NCBI GenBank assembly: GCA_001972305.1
Contig: BDDD01002921.1
Location: 62,001 to 126,000 of the forward strand
DNA: 64,000 nt
Direction of reading: 5' to 3'
Source of the DNA: Cephalotus follicularis
Lineage: Eukaryota; Streptophyta; Magnoliopsida; Oxalidales; Cephalotaceae
Shown here in pieces: positions 23,162 through 34,439 of this stretch (the first letter of the stretch is position 1; each line of letters opens with the position of its first letter). The translations under genes were made by a program, and so were the position numbers. Under the pieces are notes generated by a model. It worked only from the letters and a program-made list of their open reading frames with translations, searched no databases and was not told where the DNA came from.

Positions 23162-25079
23162 GGGACTCTCCGATGCTTTAGTCAGTGTAGGCAAAGAATA
23201 CAATTACAAAGTGTTTTTGTGTATAAAAATGGCCGACCTTGCATTGTATTATTTATAGAGTCTGATCGTATATGCCATGCTTGACTTGCGGATTATTATA
23301 CCCCTAAGGAAATGTCGAGTATCTCGTCATTTCTTTGATTCTCCACCTGATCTTGCGCCTGAGCGTTATTCCTTCAAACTGGTATAACGCTCGACCACGT
23401 GTCTATAGCTCTGAACGACGTTTGTCTTGTTTTTCCCGAGGATACGTGGTGGTATTTTTTGAGTAAGATTTTTTCCATATCAGGTATAACAACATAAATC
23501 GCGTCATCATGTGCTGGATTCAATAGGATCCTCTTGTACAAGATAGTGAGACCCAACAATCTTCTACAGACACATGGAAAGAGCACGCTTCAAACTCCAA
23601 CTTAATAGCCTTGGTATCCTTAATAATGTTACCACAATTTGGCACACAATATTACCCTTTTATATTTCATTTATTCATAATTTATATTTTGTGAATTTAA
23701 ATTGTTAAACTCTAAACCAATTTTTAAATTTATTAAAAATCTCTAACTATTATTTCAACATATATAAAACTTCAATCGTTATATGAGTTTCTCATAAAAT
23801 TCATATATCGATTGGATTTTTAATATATAGATGAAATACCTATAGGTTTCTGATTGACTTAAAAATTTGTATAGATGTTCTATATAAATAAAATATTAAA
23901 TTTAATTGTTAAATTTATAAAATATAAATTATGAATAAATAGAATATAAAAAGATAGAAGGAGTTGGATATTCTCCTTGGCAAAATTAATTTATTATTGT
24001 GAAAACCATTATAGTTTGGGACTTTAATTAAATTTATAGTAAATAAAGTGGACAACCAATGTATAAGCGAAATTATAATTAGTTTTATTTTACTAAACAT
24101 GATAAAGAGTTATGAATGATTCCAGTCTGGAAGTTAAATTTAAATTCAGAAGGAAAAAAAAAACAGAAATTTGCTCATAAAATGGGTTTCAACAGTACGT
24201 AACGTTTTCCTTATTTCGTTTGACCACAGATTACTAATAGAGAAAATAGCATTTAAAATGTCAAAATAGAGATATAGAAAGAAAAAATGGTTTTGGCATT
24301 TTTTCCGTGTAAGAAAGATAATTTTTTCTTTACTGCCACTTTCTTAGAAAGAATAAAGTCAAAACAATTAAATACTGTGTGTATTAATGGAGTTTTCAAA
24401 TTTTGTGTTACATTCATAGAATTATAACTGATCCCTTTTTATGTCAGAGAATTAATTAGATGTTTAATTCTACTTGCTTTTTTTTTTTTGGCTACAATAT
24501 TATATTTACTTTTACACATTGTTTTACACTGGGATTGGATAAAAAAATAAGTAAATAGGAAAAGACTAATTGATAAAAGAGGTTGTACGATAGTAGTACT
24601 TTTTTGCACAAAAAAAAAAGTAGTACTTTCTTTTTAAATTAAACACCATGCAATTGTTATTCTACATGTTTGGTAATGTAAAAACACTTTTTAAACTCAA
24701 TTTTTTTTTAAATTAGTATTCGATAAAATTTTAGTAAAAATGCTTTTGTTTTTAAAAGGAGTAAAAATAATTTTCTAACTGGTCTGATAATGTCAGTTCG
24801 AAAAGTGTTTTTGTTAACCACATATTTATATAGCATTTATAATTTTATATCCATTTCAGTTATTTAAAATGTTTACAGCAGTTTTAAGAATATATTTACC
24901 AAACACATCCAAAAACAGTTTTCAACTTCCTCACAGAACTTTTGACAACAACACTTTTACTAAAAGTACTTTTACGAAACACATAATATTATCAAACATA
25001 ATTGAGTAATATTATTAATTATAAATGAGTTAGTATCATAAGTATATTATAAATCTGTTATTAATTAGTGATTATTTTA

Positions 25080-25760
25080 TTAGAAATCAAAAAATTATTA
25101 ATGGTGTTTAAAAAAACACCAATGATATTTTGACAAATCACTTTTGATGTCATCTTACTTTTGGTTAATATCATTACTATTGGACTAGCAAAAAATTTGA
25201 TGAAATGTCCAAATTTTCTAAGTAATATTAGACTAATATTATTAACCAAAAGTCACATGACATCACAAGCGTATTACAAGTGATTTATCAAAATATTATT
25301 AGTATCAATGATATTTTGACAACTCACTTGTGATGCATTTATGATGTCACATCACTTGTGATTAATAGCATTACTCATTATTATTAACAATAATTGTGGT
25401 TTTATCACAAACGAGATAATAAAACATTATTGGTGTGTTTTAAACACACCAATAATGTTTTGACTTATAACCATTTTAAAGAACTATTTATGGACATCAA
25501 CTAAAAAAAACACAACTGATAGTAACTGTTGAGGTTATGACATATCACACTTTTTAATTCAACTCAATGATGGTCTCCTCACACTTTTTACTCCAACTCA
25601 ATGATATTATGACACATCAACAGTTACTGTGATTTTTTGATTGCTGTCCATAGCATTACTCGTGGTAAAATATCATTTGTGTGTTTTTAAAATATTATTA
25701 ATGATATTTTGACTTACAACCCTTTTAAAATACCATGTGAATATATTTTTCAATTTTATA
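25080..25760. repeat. Cluster of AT-rich inverted repeats, possible MITE remnants
   Basis: The motif AATGATATTTTGACAAATCAC and its inverse recur several times. A perfect palindrome with 20-bp arms and a 1-base spacer lies at 25421-25461 (arm AAAACATTATTGGTGTGTTT). No clear target duplication was found, so the transposon family stays unassigned. Confidence 0.45.
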
Positions 25761-25762
25761 TC

Positions 25763-26005
25763 TTGGATGGATATTCTTTTTTTTTTTCCCGTGCGTGTGC
25801 CAAAGCATCTATATATGATGTCCCTAAACCATGCCAAACTTTAAATTTATAAATTATAGTCATATGTATGATCATACGGTAATATTTTCCTATTTTATAT
25901 CTTAGGTGGATATTCTTTTTTTTTTTTTGTGTCAAAGCATCAATATGATGTTCTTAAACCATGCCAGCCAAACTTTATATGCATAGTCATATGTATGATT
26001 GCTTA
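25763..26005. repeat. Imperfect direct duplication of about 120-140 bp
   Basis: Two neighbouring segments share TGGATATTCTTTTTTTTTTT, AAAGCATC, ATGATGT, AAACCATGCCA and AGTCATATGTATGAT in the same order, starting near 25763 and 25900. Small indels separate them. Confidence 0.6.
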
Positions 26006-26851
26006 AAGCAAACAAATTATCGAAATGTTTTAAAGTTCAAACTTCTTAAAAGAATTATTGAGATCAACTTATGACATTATATTTATTTTTCGTATTCTCA
26101 AAGACAGGAGAAGATACATAGGCTATCTCATTTTCCAATTTGAAAATTCGATACATACATCACTCACCATCTTATATATGACAAAACTCCATCATATTTA
26201 TATCAGAACTAAAGCTAAAGATCTCACCGAGACAGTATCGACATTTTCTTTTGAAATTAGAAAATCTTAAATATTTTATTATTATTAAAAGCTAATAATG
26301 CCTAAAGTACTAGCTAGTTTATATATATATAATTGCGTTTTTGTGTACATGGAGATTTGAATAAAGAGAATTTGAACCATTGACAAATGTCAAAATGGTT
26401 GAGGGCACCAATATTAAGCTGGAACCGCATTCCAAACGACTTTTAGTTCTAGTCATTTATTAACACATGAATTGAAGATCTATAAAAAGGGAAAGAGTCA
26501 TTACTAATCGTGTAATCCATCTATAGAATAAAAAGAACATAAACAAAGAAAGCTTATAATTTCAAGCGACATTTTTAGATAATTAATCAATATCAATGTA
26601 GTTTTAATACCTATGATTTATATTCTATAGTCTAATCGTTAGATTTAATAATCTACATGAATTAAACAAATGAGTTGTTCTATTACTGTAATAATAAAAA
26701 TTTATAATAGTTGAAATTTTAACACACCGATAAAATAATTAAAGATATTTAATAAATTTAATAAATTAACATATATTAAATAAATAAATAAATAAATAAA
26801 TATATAAGATTAAATTTATGAAATATAATTGATAAGTTCAATAATTAAAAT

Positions 26852-27705
26852 TGTTGATGCAGATTACCTTCCTTCAATAGTACCCTACGTGGAGGGATTT
26901 GATTTTTTAGTGGAAACGTTTGAATCTATGCCTAAGAAGATTATTTGGTTGAGAATCCCTGCACAAATAGAGCAAAAAGATTGAAGGTTCAGGAGGTTGT
27001 TCTCCCGGGGACACTCCGACGCTCAAGTTAGATATGCACAGAGAAAATAAGGTTCTTTTGAGTGCTAAAATGACTGACCTTTGTCTTGACCGTGAAACTG
27101 GTATTTATAGAGCTGATTTGTAACTGCCTGAACGTGTAAATCGGAGGTGATAGGTATCCCCTAAGAAAATACCGAGGCTCAGACATTTCCTTTGATCTCC
27201 ACCAGATTTGTTGGTACTTTCCCTGTAGGACTCTTTTATCATTTCTTATCTTTCCATATTTGAGGAGATAAATCCATGGAATGTAGGTGGATGTTAAGGC
27301 CTCCTCCGGTGGAGGACGAGGAATGATAGGTCATCTGGTCTCTTATCCGCCTCAAGGTCTTCAACGTCAAGAGTATCTTCAAGGGCTGGCGCCTGAAGCA
27401 TTAGGTCCTCTGCAATGCTGCCGAGGAAGAGGTCTTCTACGGTGCAGTTGAGGAGGTGGTCATCAGCACTGATGCCAAATAGGAGGTCCTCGACACTCAT
27501 GCCGAGGAGGGTGGCCTCTGCAACGCAACCAAGGAGGAGTTCCTCGACACTGATGCCGAGGAGGATGTCTTCATCTGCTTCTCTAGCTGGAGTTAATGAG
27601 ATTCCTGTGGCCCATACCCATGTAAGCTTTAATTCCTCTAGACACTTGGTGACGTTTGCAGGGGACACGTGTCGTTTTTGGTATAGGTAGATTTTTCCCA
27701 TATCA
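26852..27705 (-). repeat. 3' LTR of element D
   Basis: It aligns with 40126-40979 over its whole length. It contains degenerate repeats of about 30 bp built on CCTCGGCACTGATGCCGAGG (27415-27570). Next to it at 27706-27730 the minus strand is purine-rich (AGAGGGGCATA), a likely plus-strand primer tract. Confidence 0.92.
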
Positions 27706-28029
27706 TATGCCCCTCTGGTCCTTCTTCTCTGACCGTGGCAGAGGAGGAGGAGCAGAGCTGGGAGTCATTACTCAGGCAGACCTCCGTTACGTAACCTTCA
27801 ACAGGCTTAGATAACTGTCAGAATTGGGCTCTATCACATCCTCCTTGGTTGTTGGGCCTGTTTATTGGACCCGAAACCTAAACCATTAAAAAGGGTATAG
27901 GACACGATTTACACTTGTCGTGTTCTGCGCATTTCCCGCATCTGTCTCTTCATTTCTAGTGCCTGATTTGACGGTCCCTTCCTCAGCCGTTGGATTTGTG
28001 TGAATTGGAGGGCTAGGATCTGAGCTCGG

Positions 28030-28530
28030 GGTCTGTAAAAGGCATCTTTCTCTCAAAGGAAAACTCTTCACCTTTTTGTATTTCCAATCTTCAACTTCTT
28101 GCTGAGAGCTGCCCAGATCTCCAGTGCTTCCTAATCTTCTTTGTTTCGCCCTTTTTTTTGGTCAAGAATCTTGGTAAGTGCTTGTCGTCTTCTTGCTGTT
28201 CCAGTTTGACCTAGGATTTCCTTAGTGTGACATCCGTGTCCTTGTACGGTCTGTGTCTGTGAGCCTACGTGGCTTCTGTCTGTCTATCGGTCTGTTAATC
28301 TGTTTTCTGGCATTCATGATATGCATCATGGCATTATTTAAATTTTTACGATTTTATCCTGATGGCTTTCTACATAAAAAATTAAATTGTCTTTCCGTAA
28401 ATTAAACAATATTTTACTGAAACTGCTGCTGATTTCAAAAAATAGGCCAAGTGGTATGTCCTAAATATCCGATTTCTGTCCGTAACGGTTAAATTCTGGA
28501 CAAAATTCATTCTGTTATGGTGGGAATCAT

Positions 28531-28563
<33 letters not shown>

Positions 28564-31500
28564 GTATATATATATATATATATAGTTATATATATGTGAA
28601 AAATGAAAAAATTTTATTAAAAAAAAATTGGACTCTCTCTCTCGTCTCTCCCGTCTCTCTCCGGTTTCTGGCTTCTGCCGCCGGCGTCAGTGCCGATCTG
28701 ACGCCGGCGGAAGATACCAACGTGACCGCCTCTCTTCCGGACACTGTTTTCCTTCGTTCCGGCGTCTCCGGTGGTCATCACGGCAAGGCGAGCCTAGATT
28801 CGGACTCCTAGCATCGCGGCCGTTCGAACGGTGCCAGCCCGACCCGTGACGACGTCGACAGCGCTGATCGCCGGCGAAGGCAGCCGCGGTCAACGCGGCC
28901 GTTCCGGCCAACGCGGCGGCGCCAGACCCAACGCGTCTCAAATCTGTGCTCCCCGGCTTCTAGCACTCCAGATGCGCCCTCTGCGGCTGACCGGTGACGC
29001 GCGTGGCTGTCATGCGCCGGCCAGCGGCGGCGCTGGGCCCACGCGCCGGCGACCCTCCAGCGAGAAATTTCGGACAGTTTTCCGACTCCGTTCTCTGCGG
29101 TGATGTGATCCGTTCCAGTTCCGTTGCGGGATTTCGACTCTGTGCTCTGTTTCATCAGCTTCCGGTAAATTCTGAACTCTGTTCCGTTAATTCTGTTTTC
29201 TGCATTTCTGTATCTGTTTCTGTTTCATATGAACTTGAATTGCTTATATGACTCGAATTGGATAACCTGGACGACCACTTGGACTAGCATTAATATTTTC
29301 GAACGGATGTTTAAAATGAACGTTTAAAGGATGTTTTTAATAATCTGATTTCTGTTTCTGTCGACCGTATAGGTCGTTATGGTTTTCTGACATATGCACG
29401 CATGTCATTGCATAACGCATTGCACGGTTTTGTGCATGCTTAGGTTCTGATAGTCTGTTATCTGTCTGAGTTTTGATGGTCTGTCTGTCTGTCTGTTGGC
29501 AGAGGATCCTGCCTTTGAGGTCGGCCATGGAGGTGACCAGTCGAGGGACTCGCTCGTCTGTACTGTGAGTGGAACGCCTTTCTTAAACCTTTTTACTATG
29601 AGGTTTTCTTTCCTGGTTTGAATGTTTGAACGTTTTACTTATTGATTTATGTATCTTAAGGAATCTGAATCTGTTTCTGTTCTGAAATCTGTTGAAGTTT
29701 TATTGTCTGAAGCTTTCATTTACTGTTTTCAAATGCTCGCACGGCTATAGTCATACTATGACACTATTTTTTGGTATATCTATATATGATGAGGAAAATG
29801 ATTTCCTCTATCTGTTTAAATCTGTTTTAAATCTGTTTTGATGACTCAGATGAGTCTCTGTATTCTAAAATTCTAAAATTCTGAAATCTGTTAAATATGT
29901 TTAGATGCATGGTGATCTTGGTATTGTATTATATATATCTGATGCCTATGAGAGGCTTTGTCTACACGTGTATGACTTTCTGTTGATGCTTGGACACGAC
30001 GGTGTCCTTGCCACTATTTCTGCTGGACGTTTGGCCCGACGGGGCCCAGGCGTCGACCTTACTTAGTAGACCCCATGACATCTTTATATATTTTTCTGTT
30101 TAAACTCTGTTACTATCATATATATATATGTATGAAAATCTGAGGATTTATTCTGTTTAAAATGTCTTAAATGGTTTTATAAACCAGATTCTTGCTTTTG
30201 TTTCTGTTTTTGAATTTCTGTTTTCAGTTTATTTTATACTTTTGTTATATCTTTTCTACAAAGATATTTATATGCGAGCAAAACTCTGCGGAGTCTTTTG
30301 TTCCATCTCACTAGTCCTGTGGACTAACCCTCTCCTCTGTTTTCTGTTTTTAGTTCTGATAGGTTAGTCTGCTACGCTCTGTCAGCTGGAGTCTGTCTGT
30401 CTGCTGAGGTGAGACCAAAAAGGGCATGCTACCAGAGTCATCATATGCATATCATCATTGCATAAACAATTTAATTTCTGCATTTCTTATGATTTTATAT
30501 AACTGTTTTTGTTTTGTTTGAAAGGGCTGAGCCCTATTCAGGTTTTAAGTTTTGTTTATATGGTTGAGGCAGAGCTCAACCCATTACTTATTTTCTGCTT
30601 TTAAATTATGATCTGCTGAGGGTTGAGCCCATTTTATAAACTGTTTCCTCCTTCGGGAGTGTGATCTGTTGAGGGCTGAGCCCATATTAAAACTGTTTCC
30701 TCCTTCGGGAGTGTGATTTTATAAAACTGTATTTTTATTTACAGAGGGCATAGTCCTATAAACCAATACTACATGCCCGATTTTCATAAAATTTTAAGAG
30801 TTAGAATTATTTTCAAGTTTTTCAAGAAACTTTTCTGTTTTCTTTCTGTTTTGAAGAACTTTCTGTTTTAAAATGCTTTTCTGAAACTCTGTTCTGCTGA
30901 ACCTACGAGGTGAGTCTCTGTTGGAAGGCTTGGCCTCGTAGCGGGCACGACGGATTCCAACCAGGCTGGGTCCGGGCGTGACACTTAGTCTTTTCTTCTC
31001 TCTGTCTAGCATAGATGGATAGGACCAAGCAAACCAGTAGGTCTTCCCCTCCTTTAGATGTCGAGCCCCTGGCTGTGGTGGTTCCTATAGCCAAAAGTCC
31101 CCTCAACTCTGAGGGTGGCATGGGGGCTGTGGTGGGTGACCCTGTTGCCCCCATCGCCGAGGCTAACATTCTAGCTTTGTATTGCTTTGGTGTTAGCACT
31201 CTCTCTCGTGAAGAGGTGTTAGAGCTTTCCAGTACGTATAACTTTCCTGATGGGTTGAGATTTTGTCTCCCCTCGGATCCTCAGATGGTAACAGAGAGTA
31301 GGGAGGGTCTTTTCGTGGTGTTTGAAGGTGCGCTCTCTCACGGCTTGAGGGTTCCTGTGCCCTCCTTTGCCCTCTCAGTTCTGGAGAATTTTCATCTCCA
31401 TCCTTCACTTCTCCAACCTCAATCTTGGAGCTTCATTATAGGTTTTCTGGTCAAGTGTACCGAGTTTGAGGTGAATGCGACAGTGGCTGTTTTTAAAGAG

Positions 31501-33437
31501 TTCCATGTCCTCTCGTCCTTGCCAGGGAAGCGCAGGTACTTTTTCAAGTCCCGCTCTGGTGCAAAGAAGCTTATGTTCAACCCTACCAAATCCATTAAGA
31601 ATTGGAGGAGGAGGTACTTCCTGATTAAAAGCTTTGAAGGGTTCACTCCTTATCCCTGGTATGATTCTATGGATACGCCACCTCTGAATAAGAGGTCCCG
31701 CTTGACATCGATAGAGAAAATGCACCTCAACAAACTCTTGGCCCTGGAGCCTATGGAGGTGAATTCCACTGTTCGTAAGGATCATCTGCTTCAGGCCGGG
31801 CTGAGCGTGGTCCCTAGCCGAGAATCGTACTCAGATGGAGCCGATGAGGATATCTCTGAGGGAGAGGGAGCTCAAGATAGTTCCATGCCTCCAGTGTCGA
31901 GGGAAAACCGTATAAAGCCTTCATCTCCTCCAATTTGAGCTTTTTTATTTCTTATGTTTTGTTACTATTAACTGCCATGCTCTTGATCTTGTGACCTCTT
32001 CTTTTTTGTGTAGCAATAGCTTCTCGGCGCGATTTTTATGCCCTCTTCAACGCCACCAAAAAAACGAAGCCAACGTCTGGCGAAGGATCCAAGCAAAAAT
32101 CTGCTGTTGAGAAAGCTAAGCAGAAAGAGAGAGATGTTTCTGAGGGGGCCAGGCAGAGGACGAAATCTGCTACCAAGGGGGCCGAGAAAACGAAGAAGGC
32201 TGCAACTGCGGCAAAGGATAAAGGAGTCAAGAGGCCTGTAGGGGGGCGTTCCTCAGGCGTTCCTCTTCAGCCTCCGAGCAAGAAGGGCAAGTACATGGAA
32301 GAGACCGAGCTTGAGTCTGCACTTAGCAGAACTTCTCGGAGTCCCATTATACTGCCTCCTCCTCGAGATGTGGAGAAGATGATCGAGAAGCTGGAGGTGG
32401 TAGGGAATGCGGGGACGAGTTTGAACAACCACGGAGTCCCCTTTGCTCTCAGCTCCCTGTTTCTCTTTCCAGATGAGCTTAAAGCGAGGAAGAATTGGAA
32501 CAACGAAGAGTTGATCCATAACTCCCTGGAGAGCCACTTTAGGGTAATTGATATCTTTTACCACTTGTTGAACATGCTTTCTGCTTTTCCTCTTACTTTT
32601 GCACCTTTCTGGAAGGCTCTGAATAACCACCATCTTTTGGTTGAGAACTTCCCGATCATCCTGGAGAGGTATGACAAGGCGAGGGGGGAGGTGATGGAGC
32701 TCGAGGAGACCGCTCGCTCGGCTAAGGCTCGACTAGAGGAAGTCCTCAAGACCCAGGAGTCTCTTGAGGAGGAGAGGAACAAGCACATCAAGGAGAGGGA
32801 CCAAATGCAGAAAGACCTCTCCAAAGTCGGCGACCAGCTCCGAGGACTGGAAGTCAAGTTCGAGGGCTACCGCAAGAGGGATGAGGAGAGTCGGGCCAAG
32901 GGAGTGAAGGATGCCCTGATAGAATTCAAGTCCTCGGACGAATTCCACTGTTTGATGGAGGCCTCTGTGCAGGACTATAAAGCTTCAGAGGCTTTTGGTG
33001 ATGAAGTTTTCAAAGAGTCTGTCGAGTACTATCGTCGGGGTTTTTACACTTGCCGGAACTGGGTTTCGACTCTTCATCCCGAAGTTCCTTTGGGCGAGGT
33101 TGCTTACTGCTCGGCTACTAAGGCCTTCGATTACTATCCCGAAGGTTATGAGGCAGAGAAGGTGAGGGGTGAGGAAGCCTTGGAAGAAAGAGCTGACCAA
33201 GGGGTCAAAGCAGTGGAAGAGGTGGTTGAGTTTGCCTCTGACGTAATAGTCGGTCAAGGAGGCGAGGCAGAAGGAGGTGGGTCATCAGGGGAAACTATCC
33301 TTCTCTCAGATCCTGACGTGACCTCTTCTTCTTTGGTGCCTCCCTTGGAGCTTGTCATTCCTCAACCTCCTACGGCTGTGCCCTTCGTTCCTTCCCCTCC
33401 CGAGGATGGTCCTTCAAACGGAGCTGCTGCAGCTTAG
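28030..33437 (+). CDS. Antisense spliced accessory gene of the Tat element (PF04195-like plus coiled coil)
   Basis: Two plus-strand reading frames, 31015-31909 and 32014-33437, join in frame if a 104-base intron is removed. The donor is GTATAA at 31910 and the acceptor TTTTTTGTGTAG ends at 32013. The join gives NPIASRRDF and a 772-residue protein with no stop. The first 250 residues resemble the plant putative gypsy-type transposon domain (Transposase_28, PF04195): ALYCFGVSTLSREEV, SWSFIIGFLVKC. Exon 2 begins Lys-rich and holds a long coiled coil (about 32670-32910). A further 5'-UTR intron is likely: GTAAGT at 28174 and CTGTCTAG ending at 31009, five bases before the ATG; a solo LTR lies inside it. 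The transcript start near 28030 is a guess. Such antisense genes are known in Tat elements; their role is unknown. Confidence 0.8.
28530..28590. repeat. AT dinucleotide microsatellite in LTR E
   Basis: Runs of AT/TA interrupted by GT. The inverted sister LTR has a similar run at 43137-43160. Confidence 0.85.
30610..30717. repeat. Tandem repeat in LTR E
   Basis: Two adjacent copies contain CTGTTGAGGGYTGAGCCCAT then TTTCCTCCTTCGGGAGTGTG. Each copy includes the short hairpin CTCCTTCGGGAG. Confidence 0.75.
31910..32013 (+). other. Coding intron of the antisense gene
   Basis: GT at 31910, AG ending at 32013, 104 bases. It is T-rich, especially before the acceptor. Joining is in phase 1: C from exon 1 plus CA from exon 2 gives Pro. 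Without splicing, exon 1 ends at the stop at 31936 and the open frame upstream of the ATG at 32295 would be unused. Confidence 0.7.
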
Positions 33438-34019
33438 TCTTGTAGGCTAGTCGTTTGCTTGTTTTCATCTTCCAATTATAATAGCTTTTGAAGAACTTGT
33501 AATCTTTAACTATCAATGGAAAACGAACTTTTTGTATTCTCGAATCTCTGTCTTTACGTTTTCGCATCGTGTGCTTGAGCTTTGCCTATATAAATGTTCA
33601 CAGTTCCCTTGGGAGTTTTACCTTAGTCTAACTTATATACTTCTCATATATGTGGTCACTTAAACTTTATAATCCACGTAGGATACTTTGTTTCAAAAGT
33701 GTTTAAGTAATCAGACTTAGTCTTTACGAGTTCTGTTGTGTTCGTAGACTAAGTTTTTGGTTTGCTCAGGCAAGTTCCTATGGGTTTGCCGAGCAGGATA
33801 TCGTTTGGTCCATCATGTTGTGGACCAGGTCGTCTGAGCTTGCAGTCCTCGTAGGGACACTTGTTTCAAAGTGCTCAGTACAACGAGCTTGATCATTGTG
33901 AGTTCCCATGGATTTGCCTTTCAAGACACGATTTTAGGTCTGGTCGGTCAAGTTCCTATGGTGTTGCCGACTAGAGTTCGCTCCCTGGGGAGTCTTATTG
34001 CTTCCTTGGAAGTCTTTTG

Positions 34020-34195
34020 CACGTATGGTTTTTGATGCTCGGAAGGAGTCTTTCCTAGGAAGGAATCTTCTTTGCTCCTCGGAATGAGTCTTTTTTGCTC
34101 CTCGAAAGAAGGATTCTTTGCTCCTCAGAAGGAGTCTTCTGTGATCCTCGAAAGGAGTTTTCTTTGCTCCTCGGAGGGAGTCTTTTCTTTGTGAA
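34020..34195. repeat. Minisatellite between the antisense gene and pol
   Basis: Five to six degenerate units of about 25-30 bp built on TTTGCTCCTCGGAAGGAGTC. Each unit holds a small hairpin (CTCCTCGGAAGGAG). Confidence 0.75.
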
Positions 34196-34439
34196 TACTT
34201 TAGAAAGCTTTGGACCTGAATTGAGATGTGCTCTGAATGCCCCCTTAGGGGCGTGGTCCGACATGCTTGAAGTAAAATTTCGCAATTGAGGGAGTTGATC
34301 GGTGGTTGTTCAGAGATTTAAGGACATGAACATTGGACCTCCAGTCCCTTGTAAACTTGGAACTATGATCTTGAACATGTGTTTTTTCGAAAAAATTCAA
34401 CTTTATTGCTGTCTTGAATTTGTATAACTTACAAGATTT

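Larger units (their letters stand above)
11007..23482 (-). mobile_element. Solo LTR of a Tat-type gypsy element, split by element B
   Basis: The two halves (11007-11175 and 23162-23482) match the LTRs of the Tat element at 26852 and 40126, including the end TTTTTCCATATCA. Direct repeats GGTAT flank it (11002-11006 and 23483-23487). No internal Tat sequence is present, so it is a solo LTR. Element B is inserted at GGGAC inside it. The strand is inferred from the related full element. Confidence 0.85.
23488..26851. other. AT-rich region without recognised gene
   Basis: No reading frame here resembles a known protein. It contains poly-A/T runs, a cluster of inverted repeats (25080-25760), a duplicated segment (25763-26005) and a TAAA microsatellite (26767-26803). 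A TATAAAAAG sequence occurs at 26481, but no coding frame follows it. The right edge is the target site of the Tat element. It may be ordinary intergenic DNA with miniature transposons. Confidence 0.6.
28226..30983 (+). mobile_element. Gypsy solo LTR (family E) inside element D
   Basis: It starts TGTGACATCC and ends GGGCGTGACA, with CTTAG duplications at 28221-28225 and 30984-30988. There is no internal domain. A second, inverted and truncated copy lies at 41612-43468. It contains an AT microsatellite (28530-28590), a GC-rich block (28620-29110), long TCTGTTT-rich stretches and a 50-60 bp tandem repeat with TTTCCTCCTTCGGGAGTGTG (30610-30717). The family cannot be named more closely from LTR sequence alone. 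Confidence 0.9.
28174..31009 (+). other. Putative 5'-UTR intron of the antisense gene
   Basis: The donor CTTG/GTAAGTG and the pyrimidine-rich acceptor TCTCTCTGTCTAG match plant splice consensus. Removing the solo LTR and one duplication copy leaves a normal small intron of 73 bp. The sequence before the donor (28070-28173) is pyrimidine-rich and looks like a leader. Confidence 0.55.

Noticed and set aside
23488..23650. Minus-strand open stretch reading NIIKDTKAIKLEFEACSFH
   Set aside because: It looks somewhat protein-like, but I recognise no family, it is short and it lacks clear splice borders. Not called as a gene.
26481..26489. TATAAAAAG as a host promoter
   Set aside because: No coding frame or leader-like sequence follows before the Tat element. 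A TATA-like word is expected by chance in AT-rich DNA.
27294..27701. Minus-strand 135-codon frame with repeated VEDLLFG words
   Set aside because: It is the translation of degenerate 30-bp repeats in the LTR of element D. The counterpart in the other LTR is frame-shifted.
28628..29251. Several overlapping open frames of 70-115 codons in the GC-rich block
   Set aside because: GC-rich DNA has few stops. Frames occur on both strands, lie within an LTR and match no known protein.
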